From assembly GCA_030425645.1 (NCBI GenBank), contig JAUHZK010000001.1, positions 372,001-436,000 of the forward strand: a stretch of 64,000 nucleotides of DNA, written 5' to 3'. Shown in pieces: positions 37,566-48,400 of the stretch; position 1 is the stretch's first letter, and every line of letters begins with the position of its first letter. Origin of the DNA: Gammaproteobacteria bacterium (lineage in GTDB: Bacteria > Pseudomonadota > Gammaproteobacteria > JAPPPA01). The position numbers and the translations under genes were made by a program. The notes beneath the pieces were generated by a model, which saw only the letters and a program-made list of their open reading frames with translations, was not told where the DNA came from and made no database searches.

Positions 37566-38429
37566 ATGGCAAACGCAAAAGAAATTCGCACTCAGATCAA
37601 GAGTATTAAGAATACGCAGAAGATCACCAAAGCCATGGAGATGGTTGCGGCGAGTAAAATGCGTAAAGCTCAAGATCGGATGGCGGCTAGCCGGCCTTAC
37701 GCCGAGAAGATGCGTAACGTAATCGGACACCTTGCTGACGCAAGCTCTGATTTCACGCACCCTTACTTGGCTGGCGGCGAAGACGTTAAAAAAGTTGGCA
37801 TCATTGTGGTGGCAACAGATCGCGGCTTGTGTGGCGGTTTAAACATCAACCTTTTCCGTAAGACTTTGCAGTTTATGCAAGAGCAAGAGAAGGCCGGTGT
37901 TGAGGTTGAGTTAAGTGTAATTGGTCGTAAGGCTGGAAGTTTCTTCCGCGGCGTTAAGGCTAATATCGTTGCTAGCAAGGAAAACTTGGGCGACACCCCG
38001 CACTTGGTCGACATTATCGGTGCCGTCAAAGTCATGTTGGACAGCTTTGATAACGGTGATATTGATCGCCTTTATATGGCTAACAACAGCTTTGTTAACA
38101 CCATGACGCAAAGCCCAGATGTGAAGCAGGTATTACCGGTTGTGCCGGTGACCGATGAAGAGCTTCCGCAGCATTGGGACTACCTATATGAGCCGGCTCC
38201 AGCCGAATTGCTCGACGGTGTCTTGAAGCGCTACGTGGAATCTCAGGTCTACCAAGCGGCGGTTGATAACGTGGCCTGCGAGATGGCAGCCCGGATGGTA
38301 GCGATGAAAGCTGCCTCTGATAATGCTGGCAACCTAATTGAAGATTTACAGCTTGTGTACAACAAGGCGCGCCAAGCGGCGATTACGACTGAGTTGACCG
38401 AGATTGTGGCAGGTGCCGCGGCGGTATAG
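37566..38429 (+). CDS. atpG: ATP synthase F1 subunit gamma
   Basis: A 287-residue central-stalk subunit: N-terminal [20 protein letters not shown] and C-terminal [21 protein letters not shown]. Length equals E. coli AtpG. It starts at ATG 61 bases after atpA. Confidence 0.97.
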   Translation: MANAKEIRTQIKSIKNTQKITKAMEMVAASKMRKAQDRMAASRPYAEKMRNVIGHLADASSDFTHPYLAGGEDVKKVGIIVVATDRGLCGGLNINLFRKTLQFMQEQEKAGVEVELSVIGRKAGSFFRGVKANIVASKENLGDTPHLVDIIGAVKVMLDSFDNGDIDRLYMANNSFVNTMTQSPDVKQVLPVVPVTDEELPQHWDYLYEPAPAELLDGVLKRYVESQVYQAAVDNVACEMAARMVAMKAASDNAGNLIEDLQLVYNKARQAAITTELTEIVAGAAAV

Positions 38430-38490
38430 TCGCGCACTCGCTAGTAAAGATTTTTTGTATTTAAGTAACGCGTAATAGCGAAACCTCTGA

Positions 38491-39882
<1,392 letters not shown>

Positions 39883-39936
39883 GCCGTTCCGGGGCTTGCC
39901 CCGGGACTCTTTAGGCTCACAGTAAAGGTTTTTAGC

Positions 39937-40362
39937 ATGAGCACTATTCAAGTAGACATTGTTAGCGCAGAAGGCGAGATTTTCAGCGGTACCGCTGAAA
40001 TGGCCATTTGCCCTGCAATACAAGGTGACGTAGGTGTGACTCCTAAGCACACGCCGTTGCTAACCAAGCTACGTGCCGGCGAAGTGCGTGTTCAAAACGG
40101 TGGTAAAGATCAGGAAACTATCTTTGTTACTGGTGGTATTCTAGAGATTCAGCCGAATCAAGTTACCGTCTTGGCAGATACTGCTATGCGTGCGGACGAC
40201 ATTGACGAGGCGGCTGCACAAGAAGCCAAACAGCGTGCTGAAGAAGCTGTCGCTAATCAACAAAGCAATGCTGAAGTTGGTACTGCGCAAGCTGAATTGG
40301 CTATCGCCATTGCTCGCTTGCGCGTGCTTGAGAGCTACCGTAAACGCAAGGGTGCTCGTTAG
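39937..40362 (+). CDS. atpC: ATP synthase F1 subunit epsilon
   Basis: A 141-residue epsilon subunit: STIQVDIVSAEGEIFSGTAEM start, GDVGVTPKHTPLLTKLRAGEV, and a C-terminal helical pair. Last gene of the operon, followed by a terminator. Confidence 0.96.
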   Translation: MSTIQVDIVSAEGEIFSGTAEMAICPAIQGDVGVTPKHTPLLTKLRAGEVRVQNGGKDQETIFVTGGILEIQPNQVTVLADTAMRADDIDEAAAQEAKQRAEEAVANQQSNAEVGTAQAELAIAIARLRVLESYRKRKGAR

Positions 40363-40383
40363 TATTCGCTGACAAGCTCCGTT

Positions 40384-40420
40384 AAAAGCGTCCATGGTTT
40401 AGGCCATTGGGCGCTTTTTT
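40384..40420 (+). terminator. Intrinsic terminator of the atp operon
   Basis: AAAAGCGTCCATGG / TTTAGG / CCATTGGGCGCTTTTTT, a long stem with one wobble pair and a bulge and a T6 run. It separates the operon from glmU. Confidence 0.85.
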
Positions 40421-40488
40421 GTATCTGCAATTTATAAATGCGTATATAAACACGTACACTGCACTTCAATGCAAAAAGAGATGTTGTT

Positions 40489-41841
40489 ATGTCCCTAAGC
40501 GTCGTGATTTTGGCCGCCGGCCAAGGTACCCGAATGCGCTCTGCGTTACCCAAAGTTTTGCATCCCGTTGGTGGCAAGCCGATGTTGGGCCACGTAATTA
40601 ATACCGCATTTGAGTTGGATGCCGATAAGGTTATCGTGGTTTACGGCCATGCAGGTGAGCGGCTAAAAGCCGAATTTAGCGGCGAGCCGGTGATATGGGC
40701 CGAGCAGGCTGAGCAACTAGGCACCGGGCATGCCGTTAAACAAGCTGTCGAACATTGCGATACCGATCAGGTTTTGGTTTTGTACGCAGATGTTCCCTTG
40801 GTTCGAGCTTCCACCTGTCGGACGTTGTTGGCGGCTCTTGATCAGGCCGACGTTGCTGTGTTGTCGGTCGAGCTTGATCATCCCACCGGTTATGGGCGTA
40901 TTCAGCGCGACGGTGACCGCCTGGCGGCAATTGTTGAGCACAAAGATGCGAGCGTGGAGCAGCTCGCGATTTCAGAAGTGAATACGGGCCTGATGGCCTT
41001 GAATGGGCAGAAGCTCAATGCTTGGCTAGCGCAGCTGAATAATAACAACGCCCAAGGTGAATATTACCTAACCGATATTGTTGGGTTGGCGGATACAGAT
41101 GGGTCTACGGCTGTTGCTGTCGTATGTGATGATGCTGATGAAGTGGCTGGCGCCAACGATCGTGTGCAGTTGGCCGCTGCCGAACGCGTGTGGCAACACA
41201 GACAAGCCGAAACCTTGATGCGCGCTGGCGTAACCTTGCTGGACCCAGCGCGGGTCGATGTGCGCGGAACGCTCTCGGTAGGGCAGGATATCGAAGTTGA
41301 TGTGAACTGCGTGTTTGAGGGTGACGTCACGCTCGGTGATGACGTGCGTATTGGTGCCAATTGCGTTATTAAAGATAGCCGTATAGGCAAAGGGGCTGTT
41401 ATCAAACCCTTTAGCCATATTGAAGGCGCTTACGTCGGGGCTAAAGCGGATATTGGTCCTTACGCACGGCTACGTGAGGGTACAGAACTCGCGCCGCAGA
41501 GCAAGATTGGCAACTTTGTTGAAACCAAAAAAGCCACTATCGGCGTAGGCAGCAAGGTGAATCACCTCAGCTATGTTGGAGATGCTGAAGTTGGCGACAA
41601 CGTTAATATTGGCGCCGGCACCATTACTTGCAATTACGATGGTGCAAATAAACACAAGACCATTATTGCCGACGGTGCCTTTATTGGCTCCGGCAGTAAT
41701 TTGGTGGCGCCGGTTCAGGTTGGTAAGAATGCGACGGTAGGCGCGGGCACTACGCTACGTAAAGACGCGCCTGAGGAGCAACTGACTCTAACCAAAGGCC
41801 GGCAGCAATCCCTAGACTGGCTACGGCCCACCAAAAATTAA
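40489..41841 (+). CDS. glmU: Bifunctional GlmU (UDP-GlcNAc synthesis)
   Basis: A 450-residue bifunctional enzyme. N-terminal uridyltransferase: VILAAGQGTRMRSALPKVLH and LYADVPLV. C-terminal acetyltransferase left-handed beta-helix: IGPYARLREGTEL, IGNFVETKKATIG, NHLSYVGDAEVG, GAGTITCNYDGANKH. Makes UDP-N-acetylglucosamine for cell wall and LPS. The usual glmS partner is not seen downstream; a RAYT element lies there instead. Confidence 0.96.
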   Translation: MSLSVVILAAGQGTRMRSALPKVLHPVGGKPMLGHVINTAFELDADKVIVVYGHAGERLKAEFSGEPVIWAEQAEQLGTGHAVKQAVEHCDTDQVLVLYADVPLVRASTCRTLLAALDQADVAVLSVELDHPTGYGRIQRDGDRLAAIVEHKDASVEQLAISEVNTGLMALNGQKLNAWLAQLNNNNAQGEYYLTDIVGLADTDGSTAVAVVCDDADEVAGANDRVQLAAAERVWQHRQAETLMRAGVTLLDPARVDVRGTLSVGQDIEVDVNCVFEGDVTLGDDVRIGANCVIKDSRIGKGAVIKPFSHIEGAYVGAKADIGPYARLREGTELAPQSKIGNFVETKKATIGVGSKVNHLSYVGDAEVGDNVNIGAGTITCNYDGANKHKTIIADGAFIGSGSNLVAPVQVGKNATVGAGTTLRKDAPEEQLTLTKGRQQSLDWLRPTKN

Positions 41842-41850
41842 CAAAACCTT

Positions 41851-41876
41851 GGGACAGACCCAAATGGGTCTGTCCC
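41851..41876. repeat. REP palindrome copy 1 (RAYT-associated)
   Basis: Perfect palindrome with arms GGGACAGACCCA and TGGGTCTGTCCC around a 2-base centre, between glmU and the RAYT gene. Confidence 0.85.
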
Positions 41877-41884
41877 ATTTGCTG

Positions 41885-42490
41885 TTAACAGCTTGCACAT
41901 CTATCTAAACGTTCTGCGATATGTAGCTTGGTAACTTCATCAATGGGCTTGTCGCAGAATAGCTTGCGGTAATGGTTGGTCCGCGCTTTGGCGTTTGCGC
42001 CTAAAGCCAAATATTCATCATGGGCGGTGATTAATGGATTGGAAGCGCCTAAGGCGTTGTGCTGGTAGCTGCTCCATTGATATTGCCCTGGTTGTTCCGT
42101 TAGCTGAGCTCGCACTGGGTTTAGTTCGATGTAGCGATAACAGATTAGTAGATAGCGCTGGGTTTCTATTAATGAAGACTTATAGCGACCTTCCCACAAA
42201 GTACCGCTACGTTTGTAGCGCCCGTTAAAGTACTGGGTATAACGCTGGCCTAGTCTTTTCATAAACAAACCGGCGGCGGTGTCTTCGGTAGGGGTGATTA
42301 GTAAATGGATATGGTTTCCCATTAATACGTAAGCGTGAAGCAAAACTGCTGTCTCTTCTAAGCAATCCGCTACTCGCTTGAGGTAGGCAAATCTATCTTG
42401 GTCATCGTGGAAGCAACATTGTTTGTTGTTGCCTCGCTGCATCACGTGCAACGGCCACCCTGCGGGCGCTACTCTAGCGATTCTAGGCAT
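41885..42490 (-). CDS. REP-associated tyrosine transposase (RAYT)
   Basis: A 201-residue Y1/IS200-like transposase of the REP-associated class. It has the HUH motif NHIHLLITP (about residues 58-66), the catalytic Tyr region RYIELNPVRA, and the family start MPRIARVAPAGWPLHVMQRGNN. It is flanked on both sides by copies of the same REP palindrome, and a third copy lies 0.5 kb beyond, as expected for a RAYT that mobilises REPs in trans. It appears intact. Confidence 0.9.
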   Translation of the reverse strand: MPRIARVAPAGWPLHVMQRGNNKQCCFHDDQDRFAYLKRVADCLEETAVLLHAYVLMGNHIHLLITPTEDTAAGLFMKRLGQRYTQYFNGRYKRSGTLWEGRYKSSLIETQRYLLICYRYIELNPVRAQLTEQPGQYQWSSYQHNALGASNPLITAHDEYLALGANAKARTNHYRKLFCDKPIDEVTKLHIAERLDRCASC

Positions 42491-42515
42491 CGAAGATCTA
42501 TACCAGACCCCAAAT

Positions 42516-42541
42516 GGGACAGACCCATTTGGGTCTGTCCC
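42516..42541. repeat. REP palindrome copy 2 (RAYT-associated)
   Basis: Same 26-base palindrome as copy 1 with TT instead of AA in the centre, just upstream of the RAYT start and next to the ComEA-like gene end. Flanking bases differ from copy 1. Confidence 0.85.
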
Positions 42542-42556
42542 AAGATGGTTTAGTCT

Positions 42557-42862
42557 TTATAGCCTTTTTTTCTTCAACTCGTGATCAAGTGGAACAGTCA
42601 CTTCCACTTGCTGTCTGAAGCCGTCGATAGTTTTTTGTCCAATGCCTTTGATTGCGGCAAGGTCATCGGCGCTACTGAAATAGCCGTGGGCTTCGCGATG
42701 ACGAACAATGGCGGCAGCTTTTTTCTCGCCAATACCAGCTAACTCGGTGAGCTCTTCTGCGGTTGCCGTGTTGATATTAACGCTGTGGTCATCTGCTAAG
42801 GCAGCGCCAGTTAGGCCCATGACTAATGCTAGGGCGATTATTAGGTTGCGAAAAATATACAT
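42557..42862 (-). CDS. ComEA-like helix-hairpin-helix exported protein
   Basis: A 101-residue protein with a signal peptide (MYIFRNLIIALALVMGLTGA, cleaved before ADDHS) and a ComEA helix-hairpin-helix domain: VNINTATAEELTELAGIGEKKAAAIV...GYFSSADDLAAIKGIGQKTI. It would bind DNA in the periplasm; in competent bacteria ComEA pulls in transforming DNA. ATG 42,862 with AAGGAG upstream; a longer frame starts at 42,895. Whether competence genes exist elsewhere is unknown. Confidence 0.88.
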   Translation of the reverse strand: MYIFRNLIIALALVMGLTGAALADDHSVNINTATAEELTELAGIGEKKAAAIVRHREAHGYFSSADDLAAIKGIGQKTIDGFRQQVEVTVPLDHELKKKRL

Positions 42863-42980
42863 TCTTGATGTCTCCTTAGATGCTTTTTCGAGCAATAATT
42901 AAACGATTGGAATTCGATGTCGTCAATATGTCAAAAAGATATATAACGGGTTGATGTGACGTAACTAAAGAGTGAATTTG

Positions 42981-43005
42981 GGGCAGTCCCATTTGGGTCT
43001 GTCCC
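42981..43005. repeat. Degenerate REP palindrome copy 3
   Basis: GGGCAGTCCCATTTGGGTCT followed by GTCCC: the same palindrome with one deletion and one substitution. It sits 25 bases upstream of the CIRCE element of rpoH, so this REP lies in the rpoH regulatory region. Confidence 0.75.
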
Positions 43006-43029
43006 AGTACGGGTGAACTTTTTGGGTTT

Positions 43030-43056
43030 TTAGCACTCTGTACATGGGAGTGCTAA
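43030..43056 (+). promoter_or_regulatory. Perfect CIRCE element (HrcA operator) before rpoH
   Basis: TTAGCACTC-N9-GAGTGCTAA, identical to the CIRCE consensus bound by the heat-shock repressor HrcA. It normally controls groESL or dnaK operons. Here it lies 23 bases before the rpoH ATG and covers the -35 region, so HrcA should block rpoH transcription. HrcA itself is not in this window. Confidence 0.93.
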
Positions 43057-43068
43057 ATATGCTATAAA
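43039..43068 (+). promoter_or_regulatory. rpoH promoter overlapped by CIRCE
   Basis: Extended -10 TG-C-TATAAA (43,060-43,068) with a weak TGTACA -35 (43,039-43,044) lying in the CIRCE spacer, 18 bases apart. The predicted start of transcription (about 43,075) is only about 4 bases before the ATG, so the transcript would be nearly leaderless; no ribosome-binding site is visible. Confidence 0.6.
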
Positions 43069-43078
43069 AGTACCCGTT

Positions 43079-43942
43079 ATGAATGACTTAGTCCTACAAG
43101 GTAATCGCGCCCTAGCTATGCCGTTAACAGCGGCGAGCCTAGATGGTTATATCCATGCGGTTAATCAGTTGCCAATGCTTTCTCAACAAGAGGAGCAAGA
43201 CTTGGCGCGTGCTTGGTTGGAAGAAGAGAACACACTTGCTGCGCAAAAGCTTGTATTAAGCCATTTGCGCTTTGTGGTTCATATTGCTCGTAGCTACTCA
43301 GGTTACGGCTTGCAGCTTGCTGATCTTATTCAAGAAGGCAATGTTGGTTTGATGAAAGCAGTAAAGCGCTTCGATCCTGATAAAGAGGTTCGTTTGGTCA
43401 GCTTTGCCGTGCATTGGATTAAAGCCGAAATTCACGAATACGTAATTAAAAACTGGCGTTTAGTTAAGGTGGCTACCACCAAGGCGCAACGGAAGCTGTT
43501 TTTTAACCTACGTAAGGCGAAAAAAGGCCTTAACTGGCTTACAGCTGATGAAACTCAAGCTGTCGCTGATGATCTTGGCGTTAAAGTGGCTGAAGTCCAA
43601 GAGATGGAAAAGCGTTTATACAGCCATGATGTGGCTGTGGATTTATCTCCGGATGAATCTGATGAAGATGCTTGGAAAGCGCCGGCGGCTTACTTAGAGG
43701 CTCCTGACTCTGACCCTTCAGTGTTGGTTGAAGAGGCTGAGTGGTCGCAACAATCTCAAAGTCGTTTGATGTCTGCCCTGCAAACCTTGGACGAGCGTAG
43801 CCGTGGCATTATTCAGTCACGCTGGATGGTTGAAAGCAAAGCAACTTTGCATGACCTAGCGGCTGAATATGGTGTGTCTGCTGAGCGTATTCGTCAGATT
43901 GAGGCGCAGGCCATGAAAAAGCTGCGCCAAGCTATTGCTTAG
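43079..43942 (+). CDS. rpoH: RNA polymerase heat-shock sigma factor RpoH (sigma32)
   Basis: A 287-residue sigma32. Region 2 (SHLRFVVHIARSYSGYGLQL, ADLIQEGNVGLMKAVKRFDP), the RpoH box AQRKLFFNLRKAKK, and region 4 (GVSAERIRQIEAQAMKKLRQ) match E. coli RpoH throughout. Directs transcription of chaperone and protease genes under heat stress. Here it is a single gene without the usual ftsX upstream. It has a perfect CIRCE operator instead of the sigma-type cluster of E. coli promoters. An internal ATG at residue 14 is an alternative start. Confidence 0.96.
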   Translation: MNDLVLQGNRALAMPLTAASLDGYIHAVNQLPMLSQQEEQDLARAWLEEENTLAAQKLVLSHLRFVVHIARSYSGYGLQLADLIQEGNVGLMKAVKRFDPDKEVRLVSFAVHWIKAEIHEYVIKNWRLVKVATTKAQRKLFFNLRKAKKGLNWLTADETQAVADDLGVKVAEVQEMEKRLYSHDVAVDLSPDESDEDAWKAPAAYLEAPDSDPSVLVEEAEWSQQSQSRLMSALQTLDERSRGIIQSRWMVESKATLHDLAAEYGVSAERIRQIEAQAMKKLRQAIA

Positions 43943-44669
43943 TCCTTAGTCGACTCGCTCCCGGTTTTATTTCCCTACATTTAGTGTTGTAACGGTCTCG
44001 TCGGTGCCCGGTATGGGTTCTGATGCTTGTCCGTATTCTCAATATTCCCCCGTATTGGCGTTGTTGATTGGCGCTTTTTTACGCAAATTCATAACAAACA
44101 CCCCAGGTTTTTAGAGAAGAGCATCGTTTTCTTCAAGTTTTTTTAGTGACTGGATCGCAAGCCTTGCGGGTAACTTGTGCATAACTTGTGAGTTACCTGT
44201 GAGGTTCCTGTGGCTGCTGCGTAATCTCCTAGAGGCCCCGCCCCGTGGGGCTTTGCAGTAGTTTGTTATCACTCTTCTGAACGACCGCTCGGCGCCGTTT
44301 TTGACCGTTTATCGGCTCGCCTGTTAATAAAAAAGAACCACTTATCTGGATTATTTGGCAATAAAAACCGATAAACGGCTTGATAAGCGGCATTTCCGTT
44401 GTTAGTGTTCTGCGTAACCAAAACCAATTTGTGGAGGTTTTGGTTGATGAAATACCTCTTAGGGGGTGGGTCAACAGCAAATAAATAACGTCCACGTAGA
44501 CGTTACCGTTACTAAGGCGCTCGCCGGTTTTAGTGACAAATACAAGGCCAAAAGGCCACGGGCGCCTGATTAGCAGCCCTTATAAAAAGCAGCGACAGGA
44601 TGTTGCTGCAATAACAAGAGCAAGACGCTCGCAATGGCCATGCCTTAGGGCGTGGCGGTAGGTGAAAAA
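43943..44669. other. 727-base intergenic region with inverted repeats
   Basis: No credible gene. Notable structures: AACCAAAACC-N10-GGTTTTGGTT (44,416-44,445, perfect 10-bp stem); CCGTTTATCGG (44,305-44,315) and its inverse CCGATAAACGG (44,368-44,378) spaced 52 bases; a GCCCC...GGGGC hairpin at about 44,236-44,254; and one perfect DnaA-box TTATGCACA on the minus strand (44,176-44,184) followed by related TGTGAG direct repeats. It could hold a small RNA or the 5' control region of the following surface-protein genes; I cannot decide. Confidence 0.45.
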
Positions 44670-45422
44670 ATGACAATAAAGGTGCCGCATGTGCGCCTGG
44701 CTTCGTGTTCAGCAAAACCGTTGGGCGCGACGCCTGACGTATATGCAAAACAAGCAGCTATATTATCGCCATTACAGTGTTTTGCTGTTGGCGGTATGCC
44801 TGACAAAAAAACGCCGCTTGCCTGTATCGTTCTGGCTGCGTTGGTGTTTTGCCGTGCGTTGAGTGGTGCTCTAGTGGGAGTGCTGGTCTCGTGGAAGGCA
44901 AACTCTTTTCTCGGTCGCCGTGGTGGGCGGCTAATTCTTGCTCTTGCCTGTGTGTTTGGTGCTTGGGGTGCGCAAGCCACCCAGTTGCAGGCTGCGGTTG
45001 TGGGGGTTAACTCTCAGTTTCTTCATTCGGATGCTGCTTCGGCTGAGCTGTCGCAGTGTGATGTGGATGTCTCGGTTGCGTCCGAGTCTTCCGGCGTATC
45101 AGTGACACCGGTTATCGATCAATGCGTTAGCGGCGTTTTGCCCGTGTTTGGTTTTAGTGTTAATCATTCTCGGCCGCACTTTTTAAAAGTTGAGCGGGCC
45201 GGTTTGTTGTACGGCACCACTGCTGGGCCGCCTGTCCGGCAGCAACTCGCTAGTAGTCAATATTTATCAGCCGCCAATCAAGCGGCTTTCGGCGTCTTTG
45301 CTATGCCGCCGCAGAACTCTAATTTAAAAACTCAGAAGCAGAATTATCAGGCTAAGGCGTCAGTGTCTTGGCCTTTTTTGTTGCTGGGTTTGACTCGGGA
45401 GGTGGCAAGTGCTGCCTGCTAA
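44670..45422 (+). CDS. Hypothetical exported protein before the giant gene
   Basis: A 250-residue open frame from ATG 44,670 (AGGTG six bases upstream). The first 75 residues are atypical. A second hydrophobic, signal-like stretch follows (GGRLILALACVFGAWGAQA, about residues 85-103), then a 140-residue Ser/Val-rich part with a Cys pair. No homology recognised. It overlaps the GTG-opened frame of the giant gene by 14 bases. Codon use looks weakly coding, so it may be real, but a chance frame remains possible. Confidence 0.35.
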   Translation: MTIKVPHVRLASCSAKPLGATPDVYAKQAAILSPLQCFAVGGMPDKKTPLACIVLAALVFCRALSGALVGVLVSWKANSFLGRRGGRLILALACVFGAWGAQATQLQAAVVGVNSQFLHSDAASAELSQCDVDVSVASESSGVSVTPVIDQCVSGVLPVFGFSVNHSRPHFLKVERAGLLYGTTAGPPVRQQLASSQYLSAANQAAFGVFAMPPQNSNLKTQKQNYQAKASVSWPFLLLGLTREVASAAC

Positions 45423-45477
45423 ACAATCTAAAAAGATCGCTAAAGCGATTGCCTGTAAGCCTGTAGAGGAAAGCCAA

Positions 45478-48400
45478 ATGGCTAATTCAACACAAAGTAC
45501 CCGCCGCCGTTCTGTTGCTCGTTTATCGAGAAACCGGAATGCCCTAATGCTTATGCAGAAGGTGTTGGCACTCTTTGCAGTTCACTCTAAACAGGAGAAA
45601 CAAATCAACGGGGTTCAACCTGCTTCGACTGGCCCGGCGCGTCACCGGGAGGGTGGGGTATTGCGTAAGTTCGCAGGCTTCATCATGATCGTTGCTAGCC
45701 CAGCGAAGTACCTGCTCATGCGTGCTTCACGCACTCCGGTTGCTACCCTGGACGGGATTCAGGGCAAGAAACTTGCGTCCAAAAACAACGCCCCTGTAGG
45801 AGCGATTTGCAATCGCGATGAGCGGTCCTTTGGCTATTCAGCAATGGGGAATCCAAAGCGTGGCTTAAGAACTATGGCCTCTTTGAATCTGGCTTTATTG
45901 TTATTGGGTGTGCTCAGTATGCAAGCTGCTAATGCTGCGAACCCGATTGCGGGTGATGACACAATTGTTGGTGCTCCTGGTGAGACGGTGCGTTTCTTAT
46001 TGGCGCACAATGACTCTGATCCGGATAATCATGTATTAAGTACATATGCATTATCGGGTTGTGCTGGTGCAGTTGCGGATCCTATTGACGTGCATCGCTA
46101 TTCGCCAACTGGTTCTTTAAACAGCGTGGCAACCAGTGTTTATTCATTTACTCTGCCGGCCACCGCTGGTACTACAAGTTGTAGCTACACCGTAACAGAC
46201 TCGAACGGTGAGTCGGATACAGCAACCATTACATTGGTTGCAACCAATCAGGTGCCAACGGCTGTGCCGGTTGCAAATATTTCCAGCAGTAACTTGGGTA
46301 CGTCTTATGGGTTGGGTTATAACAGTTACCCCAAAGTGTCAGAGGGTGTAAATGCTTTTACAACGACCGGCTCTACATTAACAAAAGATTTCGAAGATAC
46401 GTTGTGGGGTGCGCCGTTGTCTGCGGATCCGAATGGCCAGGTTGCGTTTATGCATCCTGTATACCATGGGCAGTTTCGCGCAGAAATTACTGGGTTGACC
46501 CCAGGGCAGCTATATGAAGCAACGATATATGTGCGGTACTTGGATGACGCTTGGCGTTCTGGTGACGGTGTAAGCACGCGTAACTGTAGTTATATCGGTG
46601 CATTGGCTGAGGGTAATATGTATACCACCTCCTCCTATACGGAAGGAGGCCCTTGGGTGCCGCTGTCATTGAAATTTATTGCGCCTGGTACGTCGGCTCA
46701 TATTGGCCGTTGGGGCCGTTCGAACACGCTAAATCATTGTATGAACCATGCGGCATATTCGTTTGGTACTAACCAGCCAATGACAGCGGATGACTTTACA
46801 ATTACTGCGTTGCCGGGTTCTCAGGTTAATAAAGATATATTTGGTGATGGCCATGTTGCGGATGCGGATGGTGATCCACGTTGGGAGGTCAGTAACTTCA
46901 CGTGTTCGGCAGGTATGACGGTGCCGACCGCTGCGGGCGTCGGGTCTGGAACTTGGGACCGCGTAACTGAATCGGGAACGCATTATGTCTTTGATATTCC
47001 TTCGACCCCCGGTACATATACCTGTACCTATACGGCAAGAGATTTTGGTGCAGAAACAAGCACGGCCACAGGCACAATCACTATTCAATCGCAACTACTA
47101 AGTTGTGAGGTTGATCATACGGGTGATGATTCGGGCCAGGCTTGTTCTTCAGCTGCTGGTGATTGTTCGCTCCGTTCTGCAATTGAGGTTTTAAATGCGG
47201 GCAATTGTTCAAATCACACAGTTACCTTTAATATTCCTGGTGGTGGCGTTCAAACGATTAGTCCTGCGGCTGGTTTTGCGATTACACAGCAGGGCGCGGT
47301 TATCGATGCGGAAACGCAACCTGGTTCTACCTGTGGCGGCGCTCAAGCTGACTTGTCTGATCGTGTAATTAATGTAGAAATTGACGCAGGTAATGCGAGT
47401 ATATTGTTTGATGTTAAAGCCGATGCCACCATTCATGGTTTTGCGATTCACGATGGCACAACGGCTGCCATTCAAGTAAGCGATGCGCAAGCCGATGCCA
47501 TTGTCACCTGTAACTACATAGGCTTAAAAGCCGATGGCACCACTGAGCCAGCAGACTCAGAGCCAAGCTATGGCATCGTGATTGCACAGGCAAGATCCGC
47601 CAGAATTGGTGGTGACACCTACAACGATGCCAACGTCATACTAGGCCATACTCAGGCATTGACCACTCAGCACCCTCCGTCTTCTATCGTTGATTTAGAC
47701 ATTCGAGGCAACCGATTCTCAACCGACAGAACTGGTGAAGTCAGATTACGTCGAGTAGTGCCGGGTAACTTACCCGATGTCAGTATTGCAACAGTAAGCG
47801 GTACATTACAGCTTGGTGGAGCGACCGCGCCAGAGAAAAACGTATTCGGAGCAAGGGTAGCGCTTGGTGTAGGTTCAACAGCATTTGAAAATGCCAACAT
47901 TGTCATCGAAGGCAACAACTTTAATGTTGGATTGGCGGGCACAGCGTCATTAGGCCACCATAGCTGGAGCCTAAAAACGTATTTACCGGCTGCTGGTACG
48001 ACATTACGAATTGGTGGCGATAGCGTTGGTCAACGTAACATATTTGGTGGTGATGGCACGGCAACAGAAACCACACCAATACAAATAAGTAACTCAGGTA
48101 CCGGTGCTACAACTGAGTTTACAAATAACTACGTAGGTGTGGATGTCACCGGTAACTCGCCGCTTCCTGTAGCAGGCAATGGCTTGGGCTTGCAAGGCGC
48201 GCATAACACAACAGTGAAAAACAATGTGTTTGGTAATGCTGCGCAATCAGCCGTTTACACCATGGCTCAAAGCGACAATTTAACCTTTACGGGTAACAGA
48301 GTTGGTATCGGTGCAGATGATGTAACCGTTATGGGTAACGGTGAACATGGTTTACATTTAAGTGCAGCTATAGGCGTAACTGTTGGTGATGGTACGGTTG

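Noticed and set aside
44176..44196. DnaA box and TGTG repeats as a replication origin
   Set aside because: Only one perfect box, no AT-rich unwinding tract or box cluster, and no dnaA/dnaN nearby.
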